Shown here: positions 26,351 through 36,153 of the stretch, piece by piece
Layout: each line of letters begins with the position of its first letter
Position numbering within the stretch: position 1 is the first letter of the stretch
DNA from: JAKZVK01 sp965237575
Lineage (GTDB): Bacteria > Acidobacteriota > Terriglobia > Bryobacterales > UBA6623
NCBI GenBank assembly: GCA_965237575.1
Contig: CBDEGI010000002.1
Location: 868,001-932,000, forward strand
Reading direction: 5' to 3'
DNA length: 64,000 nucleotides
The notes under the pieces: model-generated
Told to the model about the DNA's origin: nothing
What the model saw: the letters and a program-made list of their open reading frames with translations, nothing else
Databases searched by the model: none
Position numbers and translations under genes: made by a program

Positions 26351-27856
26351 CTAACTCAACAACGGCTCCACCACCTTCGCCTGCTCCACGCCCGTCAACC
26401 GTTCATCGAGGCCCTGGTGGCGGAAGGTAAACCGTTCGTGATCGATGCCGAACAGGTGCATCATGGTGGCCTGGAAATCGCGTACGTGCACCGCGTCGCG
26501 CACGATGTTGTACGAAAAATCGTCCGTCTCGCCGTGCACCACGCCGCCCTTGACGCCGCCACCGGCCATCCACACGCTGAAGCACCGCGGGTGATGGTCG
26601 CGCCCGTAGGTCTTCTCGGTCAGCTTGCCCTGGCAGTAAATGGTGCGGCCGAACTCCCCGCCCCAAATGACCAGCGTGTCGTCGAGCATGCCGCGATTCT
26701 TGAGGTCCTGCACCAAGCCCCAGGCGCCCTGGTCCACGTCCTTGCACTGGCTGGGCAGCACTTGCGGCAGCAGGCCGTGCACGTCCCAACCTCGGTGGTA
26801 GACTTGGACGAAACGCACGTCGCGCTCCACCAGCCGCCGCGCCATCAGACAACTGTGCGCGAACGTGCCGGGATTCTTGGCGTCGTCGCCGTACAGCTTG
26901 TAGGTGCTCTCGGGTTCCTTCGCCACGTCGGTCAGATCCGGCACCGACGCCTGCATCCGGAATGCCATCTCATACTGCTCGATGCGCGCCAGCGTTTCCG
27001 GGTCGCCGATCTTCTCGTGCTGCATGCGGTTCATCTCGCTGAGCGCGTCGAGCATCCGGCGGCGCAACTGCGTCGGCACGCCCTCGGGATTGTTGATGTA
27101 GAGCACGGGGTCGGCGCCGGAGCGCAACGCCACGCCGGCGTGCTCGGACGAGAGGAAACCGGAGGTCCATAGCTTGGCCGAGATAGCCTGCACGCCCGCC
27201 TTTGGATGCGAGTGGGTCGCGTTGAGCACCACGAACGTCGGCAGGTCGCGGTTCATGCTTCCGAGCCCGTACGACATCCACGACCCGATGCAGGGACGGC
27301 CCGCAACTTGCCGCCCGGTCTGGATAAATGTAATCGCCGGTTCGTGATTGATCGCCTCGGTGTACATCGACCGGATCACCGCAATGTCGTCAGCCATGCG
27401 GGCCGTGTACGGCAACAGGTCTGAAATCCACGTCCCGCTTTCGCCGCGCCGCTTGAAATCGAAGCGCGAGGGGACGATCGGGAATCGCTCCTGCTCCGAC
27501 GTCATGGTCGTGAGGCGCTGGCCCTTGCGAATCGAATCGGGCAGATCTTTGTCGAGCCAATCGTTCATCACCGGCTTATGGTCGAACAGCTCCATCTGCG
27601 GCGGCGCGCCGACCATGTGCAGATAGATCGCTCTCTTGGCCTTGGGAGCGAAGTGCGGCAGCGACGGCAAGCCGCCGCCGTCGAGCTTCGGGACCGCCGC
27701 ATCGCTCGCTCGCTCCCCGAGCAGGCTGGCCAACGCCGCCACGCCAAGCCCGCGGGCGCCGCGCGCGAAGAATTGCCGGCGTGTCTCGACGCGAATCGCT
27801 TCTTCCTCGAGGGCCGTTGTCGACAGATAGGTTGGGCTCATCGTCGTCAGGTTCAT
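26351..27856 (-). CDS. DUF1501 domain protein, Tat-exported
   Basis: 501 aa. A twin-arginine signal (TRRQFFARGARGLGVAALAS) starts at about residue 26. The rest is the DUF1501 (sulfatase-like) fold with HFAPKAKRAIYLHMVGAPPQ, DVHGLLPQV and WGGEFGRTIYCQG. It overlaps the PSD1-type gene by 4 bp (ATGA) and is translated with it. In Planctomycetota and Acidobacteriota these two families are found together and are thought to be exported proteins of polysaccharide use; no activity has been assigned here. Confidence 0.92.
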   Translation of the reverse strand: MNLTTMSPTYLSTTALEEEAIRVETRRQFFARGARGLGVAALASLLGERASDAAVPKLDGGGLPSLPHFAPKAKRAIYLHMVGAPPQMELFDHKPVMNDWLDKDLPDSIRKGQRLTTMTSEQERFPIVPSRFDFKRRGESGTWISDLLPYTARMADDIAVIRSMYTEAINHEPAITFIQTGRQVAGRPCIGSWMSYGLGSMNRDLPTFVVLNATHSHPKAGVQAISAKLWTSGFLSSEHAGVALRSGADPVLYINNPEGVPTQLRRRMLDALSEMNRMQHEKIGDPETLARIEQYEMAFRMQASVPDLTDVAKEPESTYKLYGDDAKNPGTFAHSCLMARRLVERDVRFVQVYHRGWDVHGLLPQVLPSQCKDVDQGAWGLVQDLKNRGMLDDTLVIWGGEFGRTIYCQGKLTEKTYGRDHHPRCFSVWMAGGGVKGGVVHGETDDFSYNIVRDAVHVRDFQATMMHLFGIDHERFTFRHQGLDERLTGVEQAKVVEPLLS

Positions 27857-30800
27857 TTGTTCAGTACCTCGTCGAGATTCATAAACTGATTGGCGACCAT
27901 CGTCAGCGCGGCGAACTCACCTTGCGGGAGGCCGGCGTCAAACTCCGAGGCGCCCGTGGCAAGCGCTTTGCCCGCTTCCCCCGGATGGGATTCGTAGAAC
28001 TCGAGATAGTCTCGATAGGCCCGCCCCGCGACCTCTCGTTCGCTGCTCGACAATCCACGCGACAACAGACGCAAGCCCATGAAGTCGAGCCTCTGGTCCA
28101 AATCCGCTTCTGTGTTCATCGCGTGCTGGGCGAGAACTCGCGCCGCCTCGAAAAACTGCGGTCCGTTCAAGGTGAGCAGCGCTTGCAACGGCGTGTTCGT
28201 CCTCTCGCGCCGGACGCTGCACGCTTCCCGTGTGGGAGCGTTGAAGACCAGCATCGAGGGCGGTGGCGCGGCCCGTTTCCAGAACGTGTAGAGACTCCGC
28301 CGGTAGAGCTTCTCACCGGCGTCAGGCTCGTAGAACCGGGTGTTGCTGCTTTTCATGGCGACCGTTTCCCAAACGCCTTCGGGCTGGTAGGGCCGCACGC
28401 TGGGGCCCCCGATGCGCGACGCCAGCAGGCCGCTCGAGGCCAGGGCGTAGTCACGCACCATCTCACCGTCCATGCGGAATCGCGGACCGCGTGACAGCAG
28501 GCGGTTGTCGTTGTCTTTTTCGAGCTTGTCTTTGGTGACGGCGGTCGATTGGCGATAGGTGGCCGAGCTAAGCATCAAGTGAAACAGATGCTTCACGTCC
28601 CACCCCGACTCACGAAACTCCACCGCGAGCCAGTCGAGGAGTTCCGGATGCGACGGCGCTTCGCCCTGCGAGCCGAAATCTTCGGTCGTCTTCACGAGGC
28701 CCGTCCCGAACACTTCCTGCCAGAAGCGGTTGACCGTCACGCGGCTGGTGAGCGGGTTCGCGTCGTCCACTAGCCACTTAGCCAACCCTAAGCGGTTGCG
28801 CGGAAACGACGCCGGCATTGGCGGTAGCACCCCTGGCGTGGCCGGCCCCACCTCTTCGCGCCGCTGATCATACATGCCGCGATACAGGATGTGCGCTGCC
28901 GGCTCGGAGTCTTCCTTCTCATGCATCACGTGCGTCACCGAGCTGCGGCGCAGAATCGCGCGACGCTCGTTTTGCAAGGACTGCAAGTGGTTTACTGCGC
29001 TCGCAAACGCCTGGTTCTCGCGGACGAAGTAGTATTGCTCGAGCGCCGCCCGTTCCCGCGGCGTCAGAGCACCGGACCCCTTGCGCCGTGCCGACGCCGC
29101 CGCACTCCACGAAGCCAGCAGTCGCGCTTCGGATTCGCTCACGGCCCGATCGAGGATGCGCATGTCACCGACCGCGCCTTTCAGGAAGCCGCTCCTCTCG
29201 CCCTCCTCGGTGTCGCGCGCTCCGATGAGCAATGGCCCATCATGCTTGATCGATCCGCGCAGCATCGCAATGGCGCGGCCGATGTTCTCGGTCGGCAGCA
29301 GCTCGCCGTCCAGGTACAAGGTGAGGCCCGAGCGTTTGCGGAATCCGTCGTACGTGGCCGTGACCGTGTGCCATTGGCCTTCTTCGATCTTCCGTTCACC
29401 GATACCCTTCACACCGATGGCGCGTCCGTCCTGCACCGTCAACGTCACGCTGGGCCGCCCCTTCGCCACTTCCAATATCCAGCCGCGGTTGTCGTCGCTG
29501 GGGTCGGACTGGCTCAACAGAACGTGGCTCTTGCCTCCCTTGTCGAGAGAGAACGCGATCGACACCGTGAAAGGCTTGTCGGCGGCGAGCGAAGGGAACC
29601 CCGTGATCTCGGCGGATGCCTCGTCGCCAAGATACAGAGTCGATTGGCCCTGCGGCTTCTTCACCGAAGCCTCCCCCGACAACTTCAGCGGGCGCTTCGC
29701 GTTCCCCAAACGCACCTTCGGACGCCGCCCCATCTCGAGCGACAGCACCTCGGACGCATCGAAGCGATCCACTTTGATCGAACGGCGCTTGCCTGACCGC
29801 AGCCACGCCTCGGCCTCTCCCTTTGCGTCGCGTCGCACTTGCTCCAATCGCTCGCGCGCCGCCGGCTCTTGCTGGCGCACCGCCGCCCATCGCTCTTCAT
29901 CCCCCGGCGCCGGCAGGACGATGCTTGGAGGCGTATCGAAGTAGTTGCCGTCGCGGGCCTTCTGCGTCGTGTTCTTGAAGAAGGCCGCCAGCGAGTAGAA
30001 ATCCCGCTGCTTGATCGGGTCGAACTTGTGGTCGTGGCAAGTGGCGCACCCGACCGTCAGACCCAGCCACACCGTTCCCGTGGTATCGACGCGATCTTTT
30101 GCGTACATCACAACCACTTCTTCGTCGATCACGCCGCCTTCGTTCGTCGTAATGTTGCAGCGGTGGAAGCCGGTGGCGACGAGCTGTTCAGTGGTGGGAT
30201 TCGGCAGCAGGTCGCCCGCGATCTGCTCGATGGTGAACTGGTCGAACGGCAGATTGCGGTTGAACGCGTTGATGACCCAATCGCGGTACGGCCACATCTC
30301 GCGGTAATTGTCGATGTGCAGCCCGTGCGTATCGGCGTAGCGCGCGGCATCGAGCCAGTAGCGCGCGCGGTGCTCGCCGTATGCTTCTGAGTTCATCAAC
30401 CGGGTGACGAGCCGTTCGTAGGCATCCGGCGCCTGGTCGTTCACGAACGCTTCCACTTGCTCGGGCGACGGCGGCAGCCCGGTGGTGTCGAGCGACAGTC
30501 GCCGGATCACCGTCCGCCGATCGGCTTCGGGCGCGGGCTGCAAGCCCCCGGCTTCGAGGCGCGTCAGGATGAAGGAATCAATCGGGTTGCCCGGCCACTT
30601 CCCCAACGAGACCGCCCCGACCGCCGGCAGCGCGGGACGCACGGGCGGCGTGAACGCCCAATGCTCCTGCCACGTGGCGCCTTGTTCAATCCAACGTCGA
30701 ATCAGCTCCGCCTGCTCGGCGGTCACTTCCTTGTGGGAGTACTCCGGCGGCATGCGGCGTGCCGGGTCCTGGTGGGTGATGCGCTGATAGACGAGGCTCT

Positions 30801-31092
30801 TGTCGGGATCCCCGGCCACGATCGGCGCGCCGCTGGGACGCGCTTCGAACGCCCCTTCACGAACGTCGAGCCGCAGCCCGGCAATGCGCGTTCCGGGGTC
30901 GGGGCCGTGGCACTGAAAGCAAGCGTCCGAGAGCACCGGGCGGACCTGCCGTTGAAAATCCACCGAGGCATTCGGAGCCGCCGCCACGGTCACCGGCAGC
31001 AACAGCAGCGCGCTACCCGCGAAAGCGGCCGCCGCCCCTGGAAGAATCGATCTGATCAACCGCGGCACGCAAACACAGATCATGACAAACAC
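27853..31092 (-). CDS. PSD1/DUF1549-DUF1553 protein with CxxCH haem motif and LamG-like domain
   Basis: 1079 aa starting at GTG (GGAGG 5 bp before it); ATG at 31083 is an alternative. Order: signal peptide, planctomycete cytochrome C-like domain with CFQCHGPDPG (haem c site, about residue 57), DUF1549 with FDQFTIEQIAGD and a second GCATCHDHKFDPI, a LamG-like region at about 450-640 (laminin G/concanavalin fold) and DUF1553 toward the C-terminus (NRFWQEVFGTGLVKTTEDFG). It heads the operon with DUF1501. It is an exported multi-haem protein of unclear reaction, possibly tied to sugar oxidation. Confidence 0.9.
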   Translation of the reverse strand: MFVMICVCVPRLIRSILPGAAAAFAGSALLLLPVTVAAAPNASVDFQRQVRPVLSDACFQCHGPDPGTRIAGLRLDVREGAFEARPSGAPIVAGDPDKSLVYQRITHQDPARRMPPEYSHKEVTAEQAELIRRWIEQGATWQEHWAFTPPVRPALPAVGAVSLGKWPGNPIDSFILTRLEAGGLQPAPEADRRTVIRRLSLDTTGLPPSPEQVEAFVNDQAPDAYERLVTRLMNSEAYGEHRARYWLDAARYADTHGLHIDNYREMWPYRDWVINAFNRNLPFDQFTIEQIAGDLLPNPTTEQLVATGFHRCNITTNEGGVIDEEVVVMYAKDRVDTTGTVWLGLTVGCATCHDHKFDPIKQRDFYSLAAFFKNTTQKARDGNYFDTPPSIVLPAPGDEERWAAVRQQEPAARERLEQVRRDAKGEAEAWLRSGKRRSIKVDRFDASEVLSLEMGRRPKVRLGNAKRPLKLSGEASVKKPQGQSTLYLGDEASAEITGFPSLAADKPFTVSIAFSLDKGGKSHVLLSQSDPSDDNRGWILEVAKGRPSVTLTVQDGRAIGVKGIGERKIEEGQWHTVTATYDGFRKRSGLTLYLDGELLPTENIGRAIAMLRGSIKHDGPLLIGARDTEEGERSGFLKGAVGDMRILDRAVSESEARLLASWSAAASARRKGSGALTPRERAALEQYYFVRENQAFASAVNHLQSLQNERRAILRRSSVTHVMHEKEDSEPAAHILYRGMYDQRREEVGPATPGVLPPMPASFPRNRLGLAKWLVDDANPLTSRVTVNRFWQEVFGTGLVKTTEDFGSQGEAPSHPELLDWLAVEFRESGWDVKHLFHLMLSSATYRQSTAVTKDKLEKDNDNRLLSRGPRFRMDGEMVRDYALASSGLLASRIGGPSVRPYQPEGVWETVAMKSSNTRFYEPDAGEKLYRRSLYTFWKRAAPPPSMLVFNAPTREACSVRRERTNTPLQALLTLNGPQFFEAARVLAQHAMNTEADLDQRLDFMGLRLLSRGLSSSEREVAGRAYRDYLEFYESHPGEAGKALATGASEFDAGLPQGEFAALTMVANQFMNLDEVLNK

Positions 31093-31571
31093 ACACCTCC
31101 CCGGCGCACTGTCCCTATTCTATTTCAATCCGCCCTGTCCGAACGCGCCTATTTGGACCTGCCCTGTTCGAGGCCTCCTGATTCGAAAGTACCCTGCCGA
31201 CCGCCCAGACGAATCGCAGTCCGCAAAGCAGACGTAGGAACTTAGCCCGTGGCTTCAGCCGCGGGCGGGGAACCGCAGATGGTCATGAGCCTTGAACGGG
31301 CGACAGGAATCAACCTCCGCCCGGGTAAGTGGGGACCCTCGTGCGATTGCCCACGCTAGAATGTTCGACGAAACAGCGTACACTCCAGATACCTGCTCCG
31401 GATAGTGGAGAGTAGAAGAGGAGGAAACATTCTTTGATCCATTGTCAATTTGCTTGCGTGTAGGCAGGCCTCTGAGAACAGAAAAGGGTGCACGCGCCCC
31501 TGGATGAGCCCGTGCACCCGACCGCTCGGCTGTCTCACGAGCCGGCGGTCATATCTATTGGAGCCTGCGCT
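31093..31571. other. Intergenic, upstream of PSD1 gene and downstream of subtilase
   Basis: 479 bp without a supported gene. It holds a second copy of the GC-rich repeat (GCCCGTGGCTTCAGCCGCGGGC near 31245, then GAGCCTTGAACGGGCGAC) and short low-complexity stretches such as GGTGCACGCGCCCC... It should include the promoter of the PSD1 operon near 31100-31250. Confidence 0.5.
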
Positions 31572-33280
31572 CTACTCCTCTCCCTGCGAGAGCGTGTCGA
31601 GCGCGGTGATGATGTTGCCACTTCCGCCTCCGGCGAAGCCGTTGAACTGGTTGGACCACCTTCCGACATTCCACGGTGAGCCGGTGCCCCAGATGACCGA
31701 CGTGCCTCCCGGAGTGCCGGTACCCCAGACCACACCGGTACCCCACACAACCGAGTTGCCTTCCAAGAAGACCTGTGTGCCCCAGACGACTCCGGTACCC
31801 CAGACGACGGACGTTCCCCAGACGACAGAACCTGCGCCAAGCTGGCCGGATTCGAAGACTACCGAAACCTCACCGGTAGCTTCGTCGTAAACGGCGATCG
31901 GCGATCGGGCGCTGCCCTGCGCAAGATCGGTGTTCGACAGCGCCGCGTAGATGTCCAGATAGCCGGCGCCGACCGTGAAGAGATCGTACTGGCTGGTGAA
32001 GGTTTCGCCGGTCACGGGATCCGTGGCCACACTGAGCGTGGAAAAGCTCTTGGATGCCGTTTTCATCAGCCGGGCCTTGACCTGGTCGGGAGTCAGCCCG
32101 GGGTCCTTTTGGAGCATCAGGGCCACAGACCCGCTGACAGTGGGGGCCGCCATGCTTGTGCCGCTGAGCCTGAAGTAGTGCCGCGACACTACGTTCCCGG
32201 GGATCATGCTTGCCAGAGTGTTGCCTCGCGGGCCCGCAAGAGAGACCACACGGTTACCCGGAGCCAGCAGATCCGGCTTGACAACGTGATCGATGAGTGT
32301 CGGCCCTTTCGAGCTGTAGGTCGCGATCTCGTCGTCAACACGCGTTGGGGTGTCCCTCGCCTTCATCGCTCCCACCGTGATGACGTATGGATCGTTACCG
32401 GGCGCCGTGATGGTCCCGTAGCCTTCGTTGCCGAAGGAGTTGTCCCGTCCCAAGTTGCCGGCGGCGACGACTACCACGATGCCCGCGTGCCAAGCCCTCT
32501 CGACCGCTTGACAGAGCGGATCCGTGGCATAGGCCTCGAATACGGGCCGGCCCACCGAGAGGTTGATGACCCGAATGTTGAATCGGTCCTTGAGCTCAAT
32601 GGCACGCTCGATCGCGGCAATTACTCCACTGTCGGTCCCTACGCCGTTGGCGTCGAGCACCCGCAGGCTGATGATCCGTGCCTTCGGGGCCATGCCCACG
32701 TATTCCCCCCGGACTTCGTGCCATTGCCCGCGACGATGCCAGCCACGTGGCTGCCATGCCCGTACTCGTCTTCGGTGCCAGGCACATTGGGCAGGAAGCT
32801 TTCCTCATACACGACCCGGTAGCGGGGTCGTTTCAAATCCCTGTGGCTGCGAAAGACGCCGCTGTCGATCACCGCCACACCGACCCGCCGGCCGTTGAAG
32901 CCGAGATTCAAGGCCATGTCTGCATAGACGGTTGGCTGCGAGTAGTCGAGAGTGGCGCGGACCGGACGATCGGAGGAAATGTACGCGACATCGGGGTCAG
33001 CCGCCAGCGCGGCCAGCCCACCTGCAGGCATTGAGAAGAGGGCGCCATTGACGAGCGGCAGCGCCCGCTTCTGTCGTCCGCCCCGACTGAGTACCCTGTT
33101 GAAGTGAGACTGCTGGGGCGCTTCCTTGAACTGAACGATGACGTCGGCCGTGGTCGCGAGGCCAAGTCCGCGGAGATCTTCGGAGAGGTTCGGCACAACT
33201 CCAATGACCTGCGGAGTACCGGCAAACGCCAACCCGGCGATCAGGGTGAATAGGGCGAATCGTAGTAGTGTATGGCGCAT
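31572..33280 (-). pseudogene. S8 (subtilisin-like) protease with one apparent frameshift
   Basis: Start ATG at 33280 (AGGAGA precedes it); signal peptide LRFALFTLIAGLAFAG. The catalytic Asp (VAVIDSGVFRSH) and His (YGHGSHVAGIVAG) lie in the first frame, and the Ser (LSGTSMAAPTVSGSVAL) in the second. The frame breaks at a run of six C at 32705-32710 (six G on the coding strand). One extra G would give GNGTKSGGEYVGMAPKA and one 569-residue protein. The pre-domain resembles an I9-type inhibitor propeptide (VIVQFKEAPQQSHFNR). The C-terminus has a run of VVWGT units (six or more), a feature of acidobacterial subtilases. The break may be a sequencing error at a homopolymer. Confidence 0.85.
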
Positions 33281-33776
33281 TTTGTTTCTCCTGTCTAGTG
33301 ATCCTGTCGTTGACCGACTCAATTGGCCGGGCTCGTCCGCCTATAGAGCACTCCGCGTGCCACTTAGGATTAAGGCCGCACAGAGCTGATTTATAAGAAC
33401 TTACGATCTTTGTCCAGGCAAGGGTGGTGAGACAGAATGTCCACCGGGATTTCGCTAATCCCACCGCCACGGCTCCCAAAGTGTTGAAAACAAGCGGGGA
33501 CGAAGAGCGCCCATCGGGTTGTGACAAGTTGTCCGCCGGCCGTCGAGTGGTAGCGGTTGAGGGGTGGCCGAGTGTTCGGGCGAAGCGCCGAAGCGCGGCG
33601 CGCCCGGCAATGCCTTTCGCGGCGCCCATGTCTGAAGCCTCGACCGGGTGGTTTAGGGATCTTGACCTTGAGGTAGTTTGGCCTTCAGTTTGTCGCAGTG
33701 TGCTGAGATTGCGTTCTCGACAGGATAGCGGCCTTTGAGGGAAGTCGAGGGTTCGCGCCGGACCGCTCCCTTACGG
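33281..33776. other. Intergenic between subtilase and a membrane protein gene
   Basis: 496 bp with no supported gene; plus-strand frames in it are short and lack domain character. It likely contains the subtilase promoter near 33281-33420. Confidence 0.4.
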
Positions 33777-34325
33777 TCACGGCTCGGTTGCCGGCCGAAT
33801 GAACTTCGCCAGGACGAGACCGATCACAACCCATACCGTGAAGTCGTAGATCGCGCCCTGCAGCTTCCACGCCCAGGAAATGTGCCACCAGACCGACTGG
33901 CCGAAGTCGATCATCACCGCTCCCGCCAAGCCCACCAGCACCGCTAGCTTGAGCCGCTGCCCGTAGGTCGGCAGCGCCACAAGCTGGAGAATCAGCGCGG
34001 CAATGACGACCGTGACGAGAATGAGAAGGAAGCCCTGGATCATCGTGTCCGGCTGCATCACCGGGCGGCCCTCGAGGCTGATGTGGACAAACCCGACGGG
34101 ACCGGCTTCACTCAACCGCGACAACGTCTCCTCATCGTTGTACATGCCCGGTAGATAGTAGGTGCCCGACTCGGGGAAGTGTTCGCGCAACGCTTGCTGC
34201 GCGGCTTGATCGTCATTCGTCTGCTTCCAAACCGAGTAGGGCAGGGGATTGACGCCCCAGTACAGGAATCCCCAGAAGAAGGCGGCGATGGTTGCCAGGA
34301 GAATGCCGGACACTAGTCGTTTCAT
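33777..34325 (-). CDS. Hypothetical membrane protein
   Basis: 182 aa. An N-terminal membrane anchor (LLATIAAFFWGFLYWGV) is followed by a periplasmic segment of about 70 residues (ESGTYYLPGMYNDEET) and three further membrane spans (GFLLILVTVVIAALILQLVA, LAVLVGLAGAVMI, FTVWVVIGLVLAKFI). It resembles small conserved membrane proteins seen in Bacteroidota and Acidobacteriota with unknown function. Monocistronic. Confidence 0.65.
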   Translation of the reverse strand: MKRLVSGILLATIAAFFWGFLYWGVNPLPYSVWKQTNDDQAAQQALREHFPESGTYYLPGMYNDEETLSRLSEAGPVGFVHISLEGRPVMQPDTMIQGFLLILVTVVIAALILQLVALPTYGQRLKLAVLVGLAGAVMIDFGQSVWWHISWAWKLQGAIYDFTVWVVIGLVLAKFIRPATEP

Positions 34326-34648
34326 GTGGGCCTCGTGAATAGTTAACCGTAGGGTGAAATATTACTACGGTGCATGCCTGGTGTCAACTGGCAGGTGGCG
34401 CACGCCCGTGGCGAGCCGTGCCGTGCTCGGCTCTTATGCCCGACCCGCCGCGTTGTCTCAATCCTCCCGCGGATAGGTCACCGATCATGCAATCACCTGT
34501 TCGTGATACGGAGACTCCGTCACACGGTCAGTCTCGCAATCGCCCCGGCGGGTACCCGGGCATCCCCAGAACCGCCGCATGCTATATTCGATACCCGGAC
34601 ACACTGATAAACTTCGCTGGTCACTTCAAGAGGAGGAGACAGATTCCT
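34326..34648. other. Intergenic upstream of the rhodanese
   Basis: 323 bp without a gene I can support. AGGAGGAG at 34630-34637 is the rhodanese ribosome-binding site. Confidence 0.5.
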
Positions 34649-35509
34649 ATGGCTGATTATGCGCATCCAGAAGTGTTGGTGAGCACCGACTGGGTTGCAG
34701 AGCATGCCGGCGACGCCTCGGTTCGCGTCGTTGAGGTGGACGTCGATACGGCGGCCTACGACGAGGGTCACATCCCTGGCGCGGTCGGCTGGGCTTGGAA
34801 CACACAGCTCTGCGACACCGTGCGGCGGGATATCATCCCGCAGGGTGACTTTGAGACGCTGATGGCCGACTCCGGCATCGGCAACGATACCACCGTGATC
34901 CTCTACGGGGACAACAACAACTGGTTCGCCGCATGGGCGCTGTGGCAGTTGAAGATCTACGGCCACAACGATGTTCGCCTGATGAACGGCGGCCGCAAGA
35001 AGTGGGTGGCCGAAGGTCGCGACCTGACCACCGACGCGCCGAGCGTTTCCGGCTCCAGCTACACCGCGGCCGACGCCGACAACTCCATCCGGGCGTTCTT
35101 GCCGCAGGTGCAGGAAGCGATTAGCGGCGGATCGGTTGAGCTGGTCGACGTTCGCAGCCCGGATGAGTTCAGCGGCAAGATCCTCTCTCCGCCGGGCTTG
35201 CCCGAGACGTGCCAACGCGGCGGACACATCCCCGGGGCGAGCAACATCCCCTGGGCCAAGGCGTGTAACGACGACGGCACCTTCAAGAGCCACGACGAGT
35301 TGAAGACCCTCTACGAAGCCGCCGGCATCACGGGCTCTAAGCCGGTGATCGCGTATTGCCGCATCGGCGAGCGCTCGAGCCATAGCTGGTTCGTGCTGAG
35401 CTACCTGCTGGGGCTCAACAACGTGACCAACTACGACGGCTCATGGACCGAATGGGGCAACTTGGTCGGCGCGCCGGTCGAGAGGGGCGCGGCCGCGGCG
35501 GGAGCATGA
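34649..35509 (+). CDS. Thiosulfate sulfurtransferase (two-domain rhodanese)
   Basis: 286 aa; start set by AGGAGGAG upstream of the ATG. Two rhodanese domains: the first with DVDTAAYDEGHIPGAVGW and the second with VELVDVRSPDEFSG, then GHIPGASNIPW. The active-site Cys is in YCRIGERSS (CRxGxRx loop), placed as in thiosulfate:cyanide sulfurtransferases. It should move sulfane sulfur from thiosulfate to a thiophile. It overlaps the following 74-residue gene (ATGA), so the two are co-translated. Confidence 0.93.
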   Translation: MADYAHPEVLVSTDWVAEHAGDASVRVVEVDVDTAAYDEGHIPGAVGWAWNTQLCDTVRRDIIPQGDFETLMADSGIGNDTTVILYGDNNNWFAAWALWQLKIYGHNDVRLMNGGRKKWVAEGRDLTTDAPSVSGSSYTAADADNSIRAFLPQVQEAISGGSVELVDVRSPDEFSGKILSPPGLPETCQRGGHIPGASNIPWAKACNDDGTFKSHDELKTLYEAAGITGSKPVIAYCRIGERSSHSWFVLSYLLGLNNVTNYDGSWTEWGNLVGAPVERGAAAAGA

Positions 35510-35730
35510 AGCCGGAAGACTACAGCGAGCGCAAGTTGGAACTGGCGGGCTGGCCGGTCAAGGTGACCTCGTACAAGCTGGGCGAGAAGTATCTCGCCAT
35601 CGCCGACAATGTTTCGCCGGGCGCCAACATCGCGCGCGCGGAAGGTCCGACGAAGGCCGAAGCCGAGCAAGGCGTCATCGAGAAGGCCGAGAAGCGCTTG
35701 GCCGCAACGAGGCAAGTGGCCATCGAGTAG
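35506..35730 (+). CDS. Small partner of the rhodanese, unknown function
   Basis: 74 aa. Sequence features: LELAGWPVKVTSYKLGEKYL and AEAEQGVIEKAEKRLAATR, a likely strand-rich N-terminus and a C-terminal helix. No Cys. The 4-bp overlap with the sulfurtransferase suggests a linked role, perhaps as a binding or acceptor partner. Family not recognised. Confidence 0.7.
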   Translation: MKPEDYSERKLELAGWPVKVTSYKLGEKYLAIADNVSPGANIARAEGPTKAEAEQGVIEKAEKRLAATRQVAIE

Positions 35731-36153
35731 GCCGAACGTCCTTCCTTCGACTCCGACTTTACTGTGAACGCAGGAGCACGGTATTGCTGTGCCCATGCCC
35801 CGAATCGTATTCGCCTCCGCTATGTCAGTTGTTTGCCGTCCTGAGTCCCGAAGAATTGAGACTCGGCAACGCTGGAGCCTACGCCACACCCCACAGGCAC
35901 AGCTCAAAGTACACTACAGGGTTCAGATGACGACTTGGCCTCACACTCACGCCGAACTCACACCGACTTTGCCCCACGCCACCTCCCTTTCCAAAACCCC
36001 CAACGATCGATTGAAATTCCCCATCGTGTAAGATGAATTCTCACGTAAGCTCTATGGAGACGGTCACCTCGGCGCCTGGATACCCGGTGCGTTGGTCCTG
36101 GATGTAAGGCCCTTCGCCGACGTCACGGCTGGAGGGGGCCGAGACCCAACGCG
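35731..36153. repeat. Intergenic with inverted repeat family copy
   Basis: No gene. At 35821-35887 it holds a copy of the GTCCCGAAGAATTGAGACT repeat in minus orientation (others at 1113, 43811 and 44954). The right end, with GGAGGGGG at 36131-36138, serves as the upstream region of the ubiquitin-like operon. Confidence 0.6.

Noticed and set aside
33424..33738. Possible gene of 104 codons between subtilase and membrane protein
   Set aside because: No ribosome-binding site, Arg/Ser-rich composition, and no match to any motif.
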